The position numbers and the translations under genes are program-made. Shown here in pieces: positions 15,389 through 22,180 of a stretch of 22,351 nucleotides of DNA (position 1 is the first letter of the stretch; every line of letters starts with the position of its first letter). A model generated the notes under the pieces. It made no database searches, was not told where the DNA came from, and saw only the letters and a program-made list of their open reading frames with translations. This DNA is from DATLEX01 sp035525015. GTDB lineage: Bacteria; Acidobacteriota; Thermoanaerobaculia; Gp7-AA8. The DNA lies in the NCBI GenBank assembly GCA_035525015.1, contig DATLFC010000297.1, positions 1 through 22,351 of the forward strand, in the 5' to 3' direction.

Positions 15389-16267
15389 ATGAAGTCGCTC
15401 TTCATCGTGAACCCGCGGTCGGGCCTGCGACGGCGGATCGACATCACCGCCGCGATCCGCAGCCACTGCGGCGAGCCGTTCGAGATCGTCCGTTGCGACG
15501 ACCCGGAGACGCTCGACGCCATCATCGACGATGCTGTGCGAGACCGATTCGAAGTGGTGTACGCGGTGGGCGGCGATGGCACGGTGCACGAGATCGCGAA
15601 ACGGGTCATGAAGACGCCGCTGGCGCTGGGCATCGTCCCTGCGGGATCGGGGAACGGGCTGGCGCGGCACCTCAACATCCCGATGGCGATCGAAAAAGCG
15701 CTGGCCGCCTGCCGCGAGGGAGTGATCGCCGCGATCGACACGGCGGTCGTCAACGGGAGGCCGTACTTCGGCGTGATGGGTATCGGGCTCGATGCCGTGA
15801 TCGCCGCCCGCTTCGCATCGAGCAGGGTGCGCGGTCTGCGAACGTATGTTCGCGTCGGCCTGCCGGCGTATGCGCGATACCGGCCCGAGGAGTACGACAT
15901 CGAAGTGGACGGCACGCTGCACAGCTGTCGCGCCGTGATCCTGGCCATCGCCAACTCGAGTCAGTACGGGAACAACGCGCGGATCGCGCCGCTGGCTTCG
16001 CTGCAGGACGGACTGCTCGACGTCGTGGCCATCGAACGGACGCCGCTGTGGGCCGCACCGCGGATGCTGCTGCGTCTCTTCAACGGCACCTTCGACCGCT
16101 CGCCCGGAGTGCGCGTGGTGCAGGGCAGCAAGGTGCACGTGCGCCGCGCGGCAGCCGGCCCGGCGCACATCGACGGCGAGCCGGTCACGCTGCCGGCCGA
16201 GCTCGACCTCGCGATCCGGCCGCGCTCACTGCGCGTGCTGCTGCCCGCCGGCGCCATCCACATCTGA
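15389..16267 (+). CDS. Diacylglycerol/sphingosine kinase-family lipid kinase (YegS/DgkB-like)
   Basis: The 292-residue protein starts with FIVNPRSG (5-12). It has the catalytic-domain signature VGGDGTVHEIA (60-70), in which GGDGT binds nucleotide, then GIVPAGSGNGLARHL (81-95), and a C-terminal beta-sandwich half with DGLLDVVAIE and IDGEPV. This is the soluble DAGK_cat family that phosphorylates diacylglycerol or related lipids at the inner face of the membrane; the lipid substrate cannot be assigned. Its last 42 bases overlap the convergent hydrolase gene (stop at 16226). The start ATG at 15389 puts the first beta-strand at the N terminus as expected. No clear ribosome site is visible. Confidence 0.9.
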   Translation: MKSLFIVNPRSGLRRRIDITAAIRSHCGEPFEIVRCDDPETLDAIIDDAVRDRFEVVYAVGGDGTVHEIAKRVMKTPLALGIVPAGSGNGLARHLNIPMAIEKALAACREGVIAAIDTAVVNGRPYFGVMGIGLDAVIAARFASSRVRGLRTYVRVGLPAYARYRPEEYDIEVDGTLHSCRAVILAIANSSQYGNNARIAPLASLQDGLLDVVAIERTPLWAAPRMLLRLFNGTFDRSPGVRVVQGSKVHVRRAAAGPAHIDGEPVTLPAELDLAIRPRSLRVLLPAGAIHI

Positions 16268-17068
16268 CAGGAACTCCTCCACGATCGCGTTGAACTCGGC
16301 CGGGCGCTCCATCATCAGCCAGTGCCCCACCCCCTCCATCCTGCGCAGCGGGACGTCGGGAAACTGCACGTGGAACGAGCTCGGGGTCTCCATCGCGGCG
16401 ATCGCCAGAACGGGGCCGTCGTAGGCGCGGACGGCGCGCTCCACGTCGAACTCGCGCATTCCTTCGATCGCGCCGGCGTAGGCTTCGACGGAGGTGCGGT
16501 CGACCGCGCCGAGAACAGCGGCTTTCACTTCTTCGGACGCCGTCTTCAGCATCGGCGCATAGGCGTTCCTCACGAATTCGGGTTTGTCCATGCGAAGCGC
16601 CGTGAGGTACCGGTCCCACTGCTCCGGAGTGGCGAAAACGCGCCCCGCGGCATCGGCGTAGACGACGCCGGCCACCCGCTCGGGGTGCGCGGCGGCGTAC
16701 GCGGCGGCGACGCTGCCGCCGTAGCTGTGCCCCACCAGCACGAACCGGTCGGCATTGAGCGCGTTCGCCACCGTGTGAACGTCGCTCACCATGGCCTCGA
16801 GCGTGTACACGCCGTCGACGGGGACCCACGATCTCCCCATGCCGCGGAGATCCATCGCCATCACACGGCGCGATCTCGAGAAGTGGCCGAGCTGCGCTCC
16901 CCACTGCGTGAGGCTCCCACCGCCGCCGTGGATGAAGAAGATCGGGGTGCCCGTCCCTTCACCGCCGGCATAGACGTGCAGGCGCCCCTGCGCTCCTTCG
17001 ACGAACAACGGCTGCGGCGCCGTGGCGCATCCAGCGGCGAGAACCGCCGCGATCAGCAACCGTTTCAT
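16226..17068 (-). CDS. Alpha/beta-hydrolase, predicted lipoprotein
   Basis: The 280-residue protein starts with a lipoprotein signal peptide (LAAGC, Cys14), so it would be exported and lipid-anchored. The alpha/beta-hydrolase fold is clear: HGGG oxyanion turn (47-50), MDLRGMGRS (72-80), nucleophile elbow GHSYGG with Ser115, and catalytic His249 (VGHWLMME). The acid is probably in the strand-6/7 region near 227. It resembles esterase/haloperoxidase-type hydrolases; the substrate is unknown. It is the last gene of the leftward operon, its ATG overlapping the arsC stop (ATGA). Its 3' end overlaps the convergent lipid-kinase gene by 42 bases; the final residues (DGAGGQQHAQ) lie in that overlap and are probably unconstrained. 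Confidence 0.87.
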   Translation of the reverse strand: MKRLLIAAVLAAGCATAPQPLFVEGAQGRLHVYAGGEGTGTPIFFIHGGGGSLTQWGAQLGHFSRSRRVMAMDLRGMGRSWVPVDGVYTLEAMVSDVHTVANALNADRFVLVGHSYGGSVAAAYAAAHPERVAGVVYADAAGRVFATPEQWDRYLTALRMDKPEFVRNAYAPMLKTASEEVKAAVLGAVDRTSVEAYAGAIEGMREFDVERAVRAYDGPVLAIAAMETPSSFHVQFPDVPLRRMEGVGHWLMMERPAEFNAIVEEFLSDVDGAGGQQHAQ

Positions 17069-17463
17069 AGCGTCTTCACGAGCTCGCCGATCCGGCGCTC
17101 GAGCTCCTTCCTCGTTTCGAGGAAGCCGTCGTAGCCGGCGAACGAGGGATCCTCGATCGGCCAGTGCTCGAGCCGCGTCGCCCCGGGCCAGAGGGGGCAG
17201 TCCTGCGCCGCCGAATCGCAGACCGTGACGACCACGTCGAATGCCTGATCGAGGAAGCGGTCCGCCCCTTTCGATTCCGCATCGGCGATGTCCACCCCCA
17301 CCTCGGCCATCGCCCGGATCGCGGAGCGATGGACGAAGCCCGCCGGCCGTGAGCCGGCCGAGACGGCATCGACTACCTCGCCGTGAAACGCCGTCGCGAT
17401 CGCCTCCGCCATCTGGCTGCGCGCCGCGTTCCCGGTGCAGAGAAAAAGGATTCGCTTTTTCAC
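17065..17463 (-). CDS. arsC: Arsenate reductase, thioredoxin-coupled ArsC (low-MW phosphatase fold)
   Basis: This 132-residue protein carries the phosphatase-like loop C9-TGNAA-R15-S16 at its N terminus. It also has Cys82 and Cys89 (VCDSAAQDC), matching the three redox cysteines of Bacillus-type ArsC (C10, C82, C89). EHWPIEDP near 99-106 holds the general acid. The family reduces arsenate to arsenite using thioredoxin. No arsR, arsB or acr3 is nearby, so a role as a low-molecular-weight protein phosphatase is possible, though the cysteine triad argues for arsenate. It starts with GTG at 17463 overlapping the pdxH stop (GTGA), and its stop overlaps the hydrolase start, so it is translated as part of the operon. 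Confidence 0.9.
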   Translation of the reverse strand: MKKRILFLCTGNAARSQMAEAIATAFHGEVVDAVSAGSRPAGFVHRSAIRAMAEVGVDIADAESKGADRFLDQAFDVVVTVCDSAAQDCPLWPGATRLEHWPIEDPSFAGYDGFLETRKELERRIGELVKTL

Positions 17464-18056
17464 GGACTCAGCCTTTCGATCACCCAGTCCTTCGCATCCC
17501 GCAGCCGATATGCGAAGCGGTCGTGGAGACGGTCAGCCCTCCCCTGCCAGAACTCGACCCACGTCGGAATGATGCGATAGCCGCCCCAGTGCGGCGGGCG
17601 GGGCACATCGCGATCGCGGTAGGCCGCTTCCAGCTCACTGAAGCTGGTGTCGAGATCGCCGCGCCCCATCACGATGCGGCTCTGGTGCGAGGCCCAGGCG
17701 CCAATCTGGCTCCCCCGCGGCCGTGTCGCGAAATACGCATCCGACTCTTCCTCGGTCGTTTTGATGGCGACACCCTCCACCCGCACCTGCCGGTCGAGTT
17801 TCGGCCAGTAGAAACAGAGCGCGACGCGCGGATTCTCGTGGATCTGATCGCCCTTGCGGCTCTGGTAGTTCGTGTAGAAGACGAATCCCCGCCGGTCGAC
17901 GCCCTTCAGCAGACAGACCCGCGACGAGACGATGCCATCCACGCCCGCCGTCGCCACCGTCATCGCCTCCGGAAATTCCGGCTGCGCCTCCCTCGCCTCA
18001 CCGAACCACAGTTCGAACTGCACGATCGGATCAGGATGCAGATCGTCTTCTTTCAT
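17460..18056 (-). CDS. pdxH: Pyridoxamine/pyridoxine 5'-phosphate oxidase
   Basis: The 198-residue protein is a full-length FMN-dependent PNPOx that makes pyridoxal 5'-phosphate. FMN-site segments are SSRVCLLKGVD (44-54), FYTNYQSRKG (60-69) and RVEGVA (92-97). SQIGAWASHQS (116-126), RLHDRF (176-181) and the C-terminal WVIERLSP are typical of the family. The start is the ATG at 18056. The 47-bp inverted repeat begins inside this start codon and fills the upstream region; an in-frame ORF extends through it to 18167, but those residues are repeat-derived. The only ribosome-site-like sequence, GGGAAGG, is in the repeat arm about 12 bases upstream. Vitamin B6 synthesis has no direct tie to the oxidase genes before it. 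Confidence 0.95.
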   Translation of the reverse strand: MKEDDLHPDPIVQFELWFGEAREAQPEFPEAMTVATAGVDGIVSSRVCLLKGVDRRGFVFYTNYQSRKGDQIHENPRVALCFYWPKLDRQVRVEGVAIKTTEEESDAYFATRPRGSQIGAWASHQSRIVMGRGDLDTSFSELEAAYRDRDVPRPPHWGGYRIIPTWVEFWQGRADRLHDRFAYRLRDAKDWVIERLSP

Positions 18057-18168
18057 TGGGGTCAGGCCTTCCCTTTTACCTTTCTCTCCGGCCTGTAGAG
18101 CATATGTCGCATGCATCCGAAGCTCTACAGGCCGGAGAGAAAGGTAAAAGGGAAGGCCTGACCCCAAT
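18055..18168. repeat. Perfect 47-bp inverted repeat (palindromic mobile-type element)
   Basis: The left arm 18055-18101 and right arm 18122-18168 are exact reverse complements, with a 20-base loop. The ends read ATTGGGGTCAGG and CCTGACCCCAAT. GGGGTCAGG-type palindromes are known next to REP-associated Y1 (IS200-like) transposases, so this could be a non-autonomous copy mobilised in trans; no transposase gene is in the window. It occupies the whole junction between the DUF420 gene and pdxH, supplying the stop codon of the first and two bases of the start codon of the second. Perfect arms suggest recent insertion or strong selection. Confidence 0.95.
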
Positions 18169-18571
18169 ACAGGAAGAAGTAGACGAGGACGCCGGTGATG
18201 GAGACGTAGATCCAGAGGGGGAAGGTCCAGCGGGCCACGCGGCGGTGCTGGGGGACGCGCATCCTGAGGCCGTTCCAGACCGTGACGATCGCCAGCGGCA
18301 GAATCACGACCGCCAGGATCGTGTGCGAGATCAGGATCGTGAAGTAGAGCGTGCGGATGAAGCCGGTCCCTTCGAACGTCGTGACGATGCCGCCGCGCAG
18401 CGTGTGGTACGTGACGTAGGAGATCAGGAAGAGCACCGACGTGGCGCAGGCGGCGAGCATGAAGCGGCGATGGATGTCGATCCGCTTTCGCCGGATCATC
18501 ACGTAGCCGGTCAGCAGAAGCACGGCCGACAGAGCGTTGAGGAATGCGTTCCAGGCAGGAAAGTAACTCAC
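18125..18571 (-). CDS. DUF420 membrane protein, cytochrome oxidase assembly factor (CtaM-like)
   Basis: The 148-residue protein has four membrane segments (about 7-25, 36-55, 75-100, 116-135) and the conserved histidines of DUF420 proteins: H34 (IDIHRRFM), H56 (TYH), H83 (ISHTILA) and H109 (QHRRVARW). CtaM of Staphylococcus and its Bacillus relative YozB, in this family, are needed for aa3-type oxidase, and the position after sco fits that role. It starts with GTG at 18571 overlapping the sco stop (GTGA). The family end is expected at about VYFFLY (130-135). The last 13 residues (WGQAFPFTFLSGL) and the stop are encoded by the inverted repeat at 18055-18168, so the native C terminus was replaced. 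Confidence 0.87.
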   Translation of the reverse strand: MSYFPAWNAFLNALSAVLLLTGYVMIRRKRIDIHRRFMLAACATSVLFLISYVTYHTLRGGIVTTFEGTGFIRTLYFTILISHTILAVVILPLAIVTVWNGLRMRVPQHRRVARWTFPLWIYVSITGVLVYFFLYWGQAFPFTFLSGL

Positions 18572-19125
18572 TCGCGCAGCAGCTCCTTCACGGTCGACGC
18601 GACCTGCTCGGGCGCGTCGCCGTCCGTGCCGCCGTAGTAGTGGCGGATCACGCCGTCGCGGTCGGCGACGGCGAATCTGGAGCTGTGCAGAAGCGGCTCG
18701 CCGCCCGGAACGGGATCTCCGGCGGCGAGCTTGAACCCTTCGACGGAGAGCCGGATGATCTCGTCGCGATCGCCCGTCAGGAACGTCCACCGCTCGTCGT
18801 TGCGGTAGCGCTTTGCGTACTCCCGCAGGACCTCCGGCGTGTCGCGCTCCGGATCGACGCTGATCGAGACGAACTTCACCGGCGCGTCGCCCGCGATCTT
18901 CCCGGTGAGCAGAGCCATGTTTCTCGACATGATCGGACAGATCCCGCTGCAGTTGGTGAAGATGAAGTCGTAAACCGTGACGGAGCCCTTCATCGAGTCG
19001 AGCGCCACCGCCTGTCCGTTTTCGTCGATGAGCGACGCGTTCGGCACCGGAAAGAGCTTCGGCAGCGAGCCCTCGTGCCGGCAGGCGAAGAAGAACAGCG
19101 GCAGCAGGAGGAGGAGCCGGCGCAT
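18568..19125 (-). CDS. Sco1/SenC-family copper chaperone for cytochrome oxidase
   Basis: The 185-residue protein has an N-terminal hydrophobic segment ending FFFAC (Cys15), consistent with a lipoprotein or membrane-anchored form. A thioredoxin-fold domain follows with the Sco copper site C59-x3-C63-P (NCSGICPIM) and distal H147 (LLHSSRF). SISVDPERDTP (88-97) is the standard Sco/PrrC strand. Sco proteins deliver copper to, or reduce cysteines of, the CuA site of subunit II, encoded three genes upstream. It overlaps the ctaB stop (ATGA) and the DUF420 start (GTGA), so translation is coupled on both sides. Confidence 0.93.
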   Translation of the reverse strand: MRRLLLLLPLFFFACRHEGSLPKLFPVPNASLIDENGQAVALDSMKGSVTVYDFIFTNCSGICPIMSRNMALLTGKIAGDAPVKFVSISVDPERDTPEVLREYAKRYRNDERWTFLTGDRDEIIRLSVEGFKLAAGDPVPGGEPLLHSSRFAVADRDGVIRHYYGGTDGDAPEQVASTVKELLRE

Positions 19126-20012
19126 CAGCCGCGGACCAGGGTCACAAGGAGGAGCATCATCGCGATGAGATAGATGTTCGAGGTCATGAAGAGGGCGCGC
19201 GCCCGCACCGTGTTCCGCTCGCGCAGAAAGCGGATCGAGGCGAGCAGCAGCGCAGCGCCGGCCGCCGTCGCGCCGATCAGGTACGCCGCTCCCGCCATGC
19301 CGAGAAACGAGGGGGCGGCGCTGACTGCGAGGAGGAGCGCGGAGTAGAGCACCGCTTCGCGCGCGACGCTCCGGCCGTCGCCGTCGCGCACCGAGCGCAT
19401 GGCGAACCCGGCCCGTCCGTAGTCCTCGCGGTGCGTCCAGCTGATGGCCATGAAGTGCGGAAGCTGCCAGAAGAAGAGGATCGCGAACACGATCCAGCCT
19501 CCCGCGCCGAGCGATCCGGTCGCCGCGGCCCATCCCATCAGCGGCGGAATCGCGCCGGGAACTGCGCCGACCACGGTACAGGCGGTGGAGATCCGCTTCA
19601 GCGGCGTGTAGACGAAGATGTAGCTCGTCAGCGTGAACGCTCCGAGCAGTGCCGTCAGCGGATTGACCGCCACCCAGAGGTAGACGGTACCGATCACGGC
19701 GATGCCGGCGGAGAACGACAGGGCGGCCGCGGGGGCGATCCGTCCCGCCGGCAGCGGGCGCCGTGACGTCCGCTGCATGAGGCCGTCGAGATCGCGCTCG
19801 ACATACTGGTTCAGCGCGTTCGTCCCGGCCGCGACGAGCGCCGTCCCGAACAGAACGTGCAGCAGCGCCACGGCGCTGAACGGCGCGGCGGCGATGACGT
19901 ATCCGGCCGCGGCAGTGATCAGCACCATCAGCACGATGCGCGACTTGGAGAGCTCGAGATAATCGCGAACGGGATGCCGCCCGGCCGCCAGCGGAAGGGC
20001 GACGCTGCTCAT
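19125..20012 (-). CDS. ctaB: Protoheme IX farnesyltransferase (haem O synthase)
   Basis: The 295-residue UbiA-family prenyltransferase has about nine membrane helices. The first Asp-rich prenyl-diphosphate motif is N68-QYVERD-L-D76, followed by LMQRTSRRPLPAG (78-90). YTPLKR and the second conserved loop HFMAISWTHREDYGRAGF (about 186-203) are diagnostic for CtaB/COX10. It adds farnesyl to protohaem to make haem O, which CtaA, encoded just before, converts to haem A. The ATG at 20012 overlaps the ctaA stop (ATGA) and its own stop overlaps the sco start. Confidence 0.96.
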   Translation of the reverse strand: MSSVALPLAAGRHPVRDYLELSKSRIVLMVLITAAAGYVIAAAPFSAVALLHVLFGTALVAAGTNALNQYVERDLDGLMQRTSRRPLPAGRIAPAAALSFSAGIAVIGTVYLWVAVNPLTALLGAFTLTSYIFVYTPLKRISTACTVVGAVPGAIPPLMGWAAATGSLGAGGWIVFAILFFWQLPHFMAISWTHREDYGRAGFAMRSVRDGDGRSVAREAVLYSALLLAVSAAPSFLGMAGAAYLIGATAAGAALLLASIRFLRERNTVRARALFMTSNIYLIAMMLLLVTLVRG

Positions 20013-21025
20013 GCCGGGACCTCACTGCTGCGCGCCCCCGCCCACCCGGATTCCTCTCTACGCTCGGAATGACAGCGCGCGGCCAGCGCCACGAGCACCG
20101 CCAGCGCGAACGTGGCCGCGCCGGTCATGACGTGAACACTGGTCACCGTGGCGTGGCGGACGGCCTCTTCTCCAGCCAGCGAGTGATAGATCCGGACATT
20201 CTCCGAGGCATCCCAGACCACCCGCGCGCCGAGGTAGATCTGCACGCAGACGATCGCGCAGAGCGCCGCAACCGGCTTGCGCAGGGCCGAGGGCCCGGAG
20301 CGGAAGACGCGGACAGCCAGCATGATGATCAGCGTTGTCACCACCACAGCTCCGACGCGATGCGAAAAGTTCGCCGCCACCCCCGCCGTCTCGATCGGCG
20401 GAATGATCCGCCCGAACGACAACGGAAAGTCGGGGATGGCCAGGCCCGCTCCGAGGTGACGCATCACCGCACCGAGAAAAATCTGCACGAACGCGGCGGC
20501 TGCCAAAAGGGTCGTGAGCCCCGACACCGAACCGGCTCTCGGCTCTCGGCTCTCAGCTCTCAGGCGCTCGAACCAACGGGACGTGAAGAAGGCGATGGCG
20601 ATATTGATGGCGAAGAAGATCTCGGCCATCGCCGCGTGGCTGACCGAGACGGCCTGCGGCAGGAGGAAGATCACCGTCAGGCCGCCCAGCAGTCCCTGGG
20701 CGATGACCGCGGCGAGCGACCACCAGCCGAGAAGGCGCACGAAGCGCTTCGGCTCGCGCCGCTGCAGCCAGATGGCCTGGATGATCGTCAGCAGTCCGAC
20801 CGTCGTGGCGATCATCCGGTGGCCGTGCTCGTAGAAGATCCCGGCCACCATCGGCGGCATGAGCATGCCGTAGGAGAGCGGCCAGTCGGGAACGGCCAGA
20901 CCGGAACCGGTCGACGTGACCATCGCTCCGGCGAAGATCAGAAAGAGCGTCGAGGCGGCGACGAGCTTGGTGAAGCGGCGCAGCCAGACGGGGGTCGAAG
21001 ATTCTCGAGGAATGTGGCGGGTCAT
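20009..21025 (-). CDS. ctaA: Haem A synthase (COX15/CtaA family)
   Basis: The 338-residue protein has eight membrane helices in two similar halves: TGSGLAVPDWPLSYG (39-53) recurs as LGAGLAIPDFPLSFG (191-205). Haem-ligand histidines are near 67-69 (FYEHGHR), 130 (VSHAAMAE), 222 (NFSHRVG) and 298 (SVHVMTG). It oxidises haem O to haem A. Two repeat insertions are absorbed: a GAGAGCC heptamer array in the linker between halves (residues about 155-165) and a TCATTCCGAGC-type repeat at the end, giving the tail CHSERREESG after residue 317. Both avoid the helices. It begins four bases after the coxB stop; no good ribosome site is seen, so reinitiation is likely. Confidence 0.94.
   Translation of the reverse strand: MTRHIPRESSTPVWLRRFTKLVAASTLFLIFAGAMVTSTGSGLAVPDWPLSYGMLMPPMVAGIFYEHGHRMIATTVGLLTIIQAIWLQRREPKRFVRLLGWWSLAAVIAQGLLGGLTVIFLLPQAVSVSHAAMAEIFFAINIAIAFFTSRWFERLRAESREPRAGSVSGLTTLLAAAAFVQIFLGAVMRHLGAGLAIPDFPLSFGRIIPPIETAGVAANFSHRVGAVVVTTLIIMLAVRVFRSGPSALRKPVAALCAIVCVQIYLGARVVWDASENVRIYHSLAGEEAVRHATVTSVHVMTGAATFALAVLVALAARCHSERREESGWAGARSSEVPA
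20048..20073. repeat. Single GTCATTCCGAGCG-type repeat in the 3' end of ctaA
   Basis: On the minus strand this reads GTCATTCCGAGCG, then TAGAGAGGAATCC. It is a half-unit of the same general family as 322-403, without a visible inverted partner nearby. It encodes CHSERREESG near the end of CtaA. Confidence 0.75.
20534..20561. repeat. Heptamer array GAGAGCC x4 inside ctaA
   Basis: On the coding (minus) strand the units are GAGAGCT, GAGAGCC, GAGAGCC, GAGAGCC. They encode RAESREPRA in the polar linker between the two four-helix halves of CtaA. As in addA and addB there are four units. Confidence 0.87.
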
Positions 21026-21029
21026 TGGT

Positions 21030-21812
21030 TCAGGAGCCGGCGGCGGGGGTTGGGCTGTCGCCAGCGGGCGTATTCTGCCTCATCCAGGCCGCAAAGTCCT
21101 CCTTCGAGTGGACGCTGTACATCCCCCGCATCCGGTAATGACCGAGCCCGCACAATTGCGCGCAGGTGATCTCCCACGGCCGATCCTGCTCGCTGGTCCT
21201 GGTCGGCGTGAAGTGAATCGGCACTTCCATCCCGGGGATGGCGTCCTGCTTCACGCGCATCTCCTGGAGGGCGAAACTGTGAATCACGTCCTTCGACGAG
21301 ATGCGGACGATGACCGCCCGGTCGACCTCCAGGTGCAGATGGTTGATGCTGACGATGTCGTCCTTCCCGTCCGGATCGTCGGGGTCGAGGCCGAGCGGGT
21401 TCGAGCTGGAGACGAGCAGGATGTTGCTCTTGCCGAAGACGTTGTCGGGTCCCGGATAGTGAACGTTCCAGGCGAATTGTTCGGCGACCACGCGGACCTC
21501 GAGCGGATTCGTTTCCGGCAGCGGCCGCTGCGTCCAGCGGTACCAGGCCGGGATCGAGAATCCGACCAGCAGCACGACCTCGACGATGGCTATGCCGACC
21601 TCGCCGTACGTCGACAGATGCGACTTCGTCCCGTGGTAATTCGCGCGCGGATTCCGGCTGGCCCGAAACCGCCACAGCATGAACGCGAACAGCGCCCCCC
21701 AGACCACGAAGAGGACCAGCATCAGCCAGTGGACATACAGGTTGATGGCGTCGAGCTCCCCTCCGTGCGCCGAGTAATTCGGCGGCATGTATTTGTCCAG
21801 GAACTCTTTCAT
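21030..21812 (-). CDS. coxB: Cytochrome c oxidase subunit II
   Basis: The 260-residue protein has two N-terminal membrane helices (about 25-48 and 70-92) with no cleavable signal, then a periplasmic cupredoxin domain. EQFAWNVHYPG (111-121) holds the aromatic patch that passes electrons from cytochrome c. The CuA ligands are H178 (VIHSFALQEMRVKQD), C217, C221, H225 and M228 (CAQLCGLGHYRM). Gln219 stands where many subunits have Glu; that residue binds copper through its backbone carbonyl, so the site should work. There is no fused cytochrome c domain, although the C terminus is Pro/Ala-rich. GGGAGGG lies five bases before the ATG at 21812, which overlaps the previous stop (ATGA). Subunit I is not in the window. 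Confidence 0.95.
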   Translation of the reverse strand: MKEFLDKYMPPNYSAHGGELDAINLYVHWLMLVLFVVWGALFAFMLWRFRASRNPRANYHGTKSHLSTYGEVGIAIVEVVLLVGFSIPAWYRWTQRPLPETNPLEVRVVAEQFAWNVHYPGPDNVFGKSNILLVSSSNPLGLDPDDPDGKDDIVSINHLHLEVDRAVIVRISSKDVIHSFALQEMRVKQDAIPGMEVPIHFTPTRTSEQDRPWEITCAQLCGLGHYRMRGMYSVHSKEDFAAWMRQNTPAGDSPTPAAGS

Positions 21813-22180
21813 CGTTGCCCTCCCAAAGTAGCTCCTCGCAGTTTTATCCTGAGCGAAGCGAAGGATCTCCGGAACCACCGCGAGACTGTTGCCCACAGGC
21901 GGGGCTCGCGCGCCGCCTGATTGATCGTCCCTGCCGGTGGTACCGGAGATCCCTCGCTGCGCTCGGGATAAACTGAGGCCGAAACCACATGGAACTGCTC
22001 ACGAAACCTTTTCAGCGCCCGAGCTCTCCGCCAGAAACCGACGAACAGCGACACGAATCCGATCTGCACGACGAAGATGATCCCGAGAAGGACCCAGATG
22101 CCCGCATTCGCTCCCTTCACCAGCGGATCGCCGGGGGCGCCCATGCAGACCGTGCAGGCGAGGATCTCGACCCAGCTCAC
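21809..22180 (-). CDS. Small CxxC membrane protein of the cytochrome oxidase locus, with repeat-derived C terminus
   Basis: From the GTG at 22180 this is a 123-residue protein. The first 65 residues look native: ACTVCMGAPGDPLVKGANAG (8-27) with C9 and C12, then one membrane helix (28-50) and a basic segment RRARALKRFREQF. Short proteins with a CxxC-G-x-D-P-x-x-x-G-x-N-x-G motif and one helix accompany oxidase subunits in several phyla; their function is not known to me. From about residue 66 on, the frame runs through the inverted repeat 21840-21974 (SVYPERSEGS; later SFASLRIKLR), so about half the ORF is repeat-encoded. Start choice rests on GAGGGA upstream and the GTGA overlap with the preceding gene. 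An ORF extension to 22279 is discarded. Confidence 0.75.
   Translation of the reverse strand: MSWVEILACTVCMGAPGDPLVKGANAGIWVLLGIIFVVQIGFVSLFVGFWRRARALKRFREQFHVVSASVYPERSEGSPVPPAGTINQAAREPRLWATVSRWFRRSFASLRIKLRGATLGGQR
21840..21974. repeat. Paired TATCCTGAGCG-type inverted repeat inside the CxxC protein gene
   Basis: The left arm 21840-21880 (starting AGTTTTATCCTGAGCG) and the right arm 21935-21974 (reverse complement, a few mismatches and one indel) flank a 54-base loop. The core AGCGAAGGATCTCCGG is shared with the element at 322-403 up to GGATC. It lies wholly within the 3' half of the CxxC protein ORF and ends 28 bases before the coxB start. Confidence 0.88.

Noticed and set aside
11093..16168. 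1691-codon open frame on the minus strand
   Set aside because: It runs antisense across the end of addB, all of addA and the MarC-family gene and most of the lipid-kinase gene, all recognised proteins. Its composition is that of a shadow frame.
16226..16267. Convergent overlap of the hydrolase and lipid-kinase genes as a sign of a wrong frame
   Set aside because: Both proteins keep all core motifs outside the 42-base overlap, and small 3' overlaps are common in dense genomes.
18056..18637. Plus-strand ORF starting inside the inverted repeat, with the same first residues as the minus-strand ORF extending to 18167
   Set aside because: The shared N terminus simply reflects the perfect palindrome. 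The rest is antisense to the DUF420 and sco genes.
21030..21812. Loss of a CuA ligand in CoxB because of Gln219
   Set aside because: That position binds copper through its backbone carbonyl, and Gln is tolerated there; all side-chain ligands are present.
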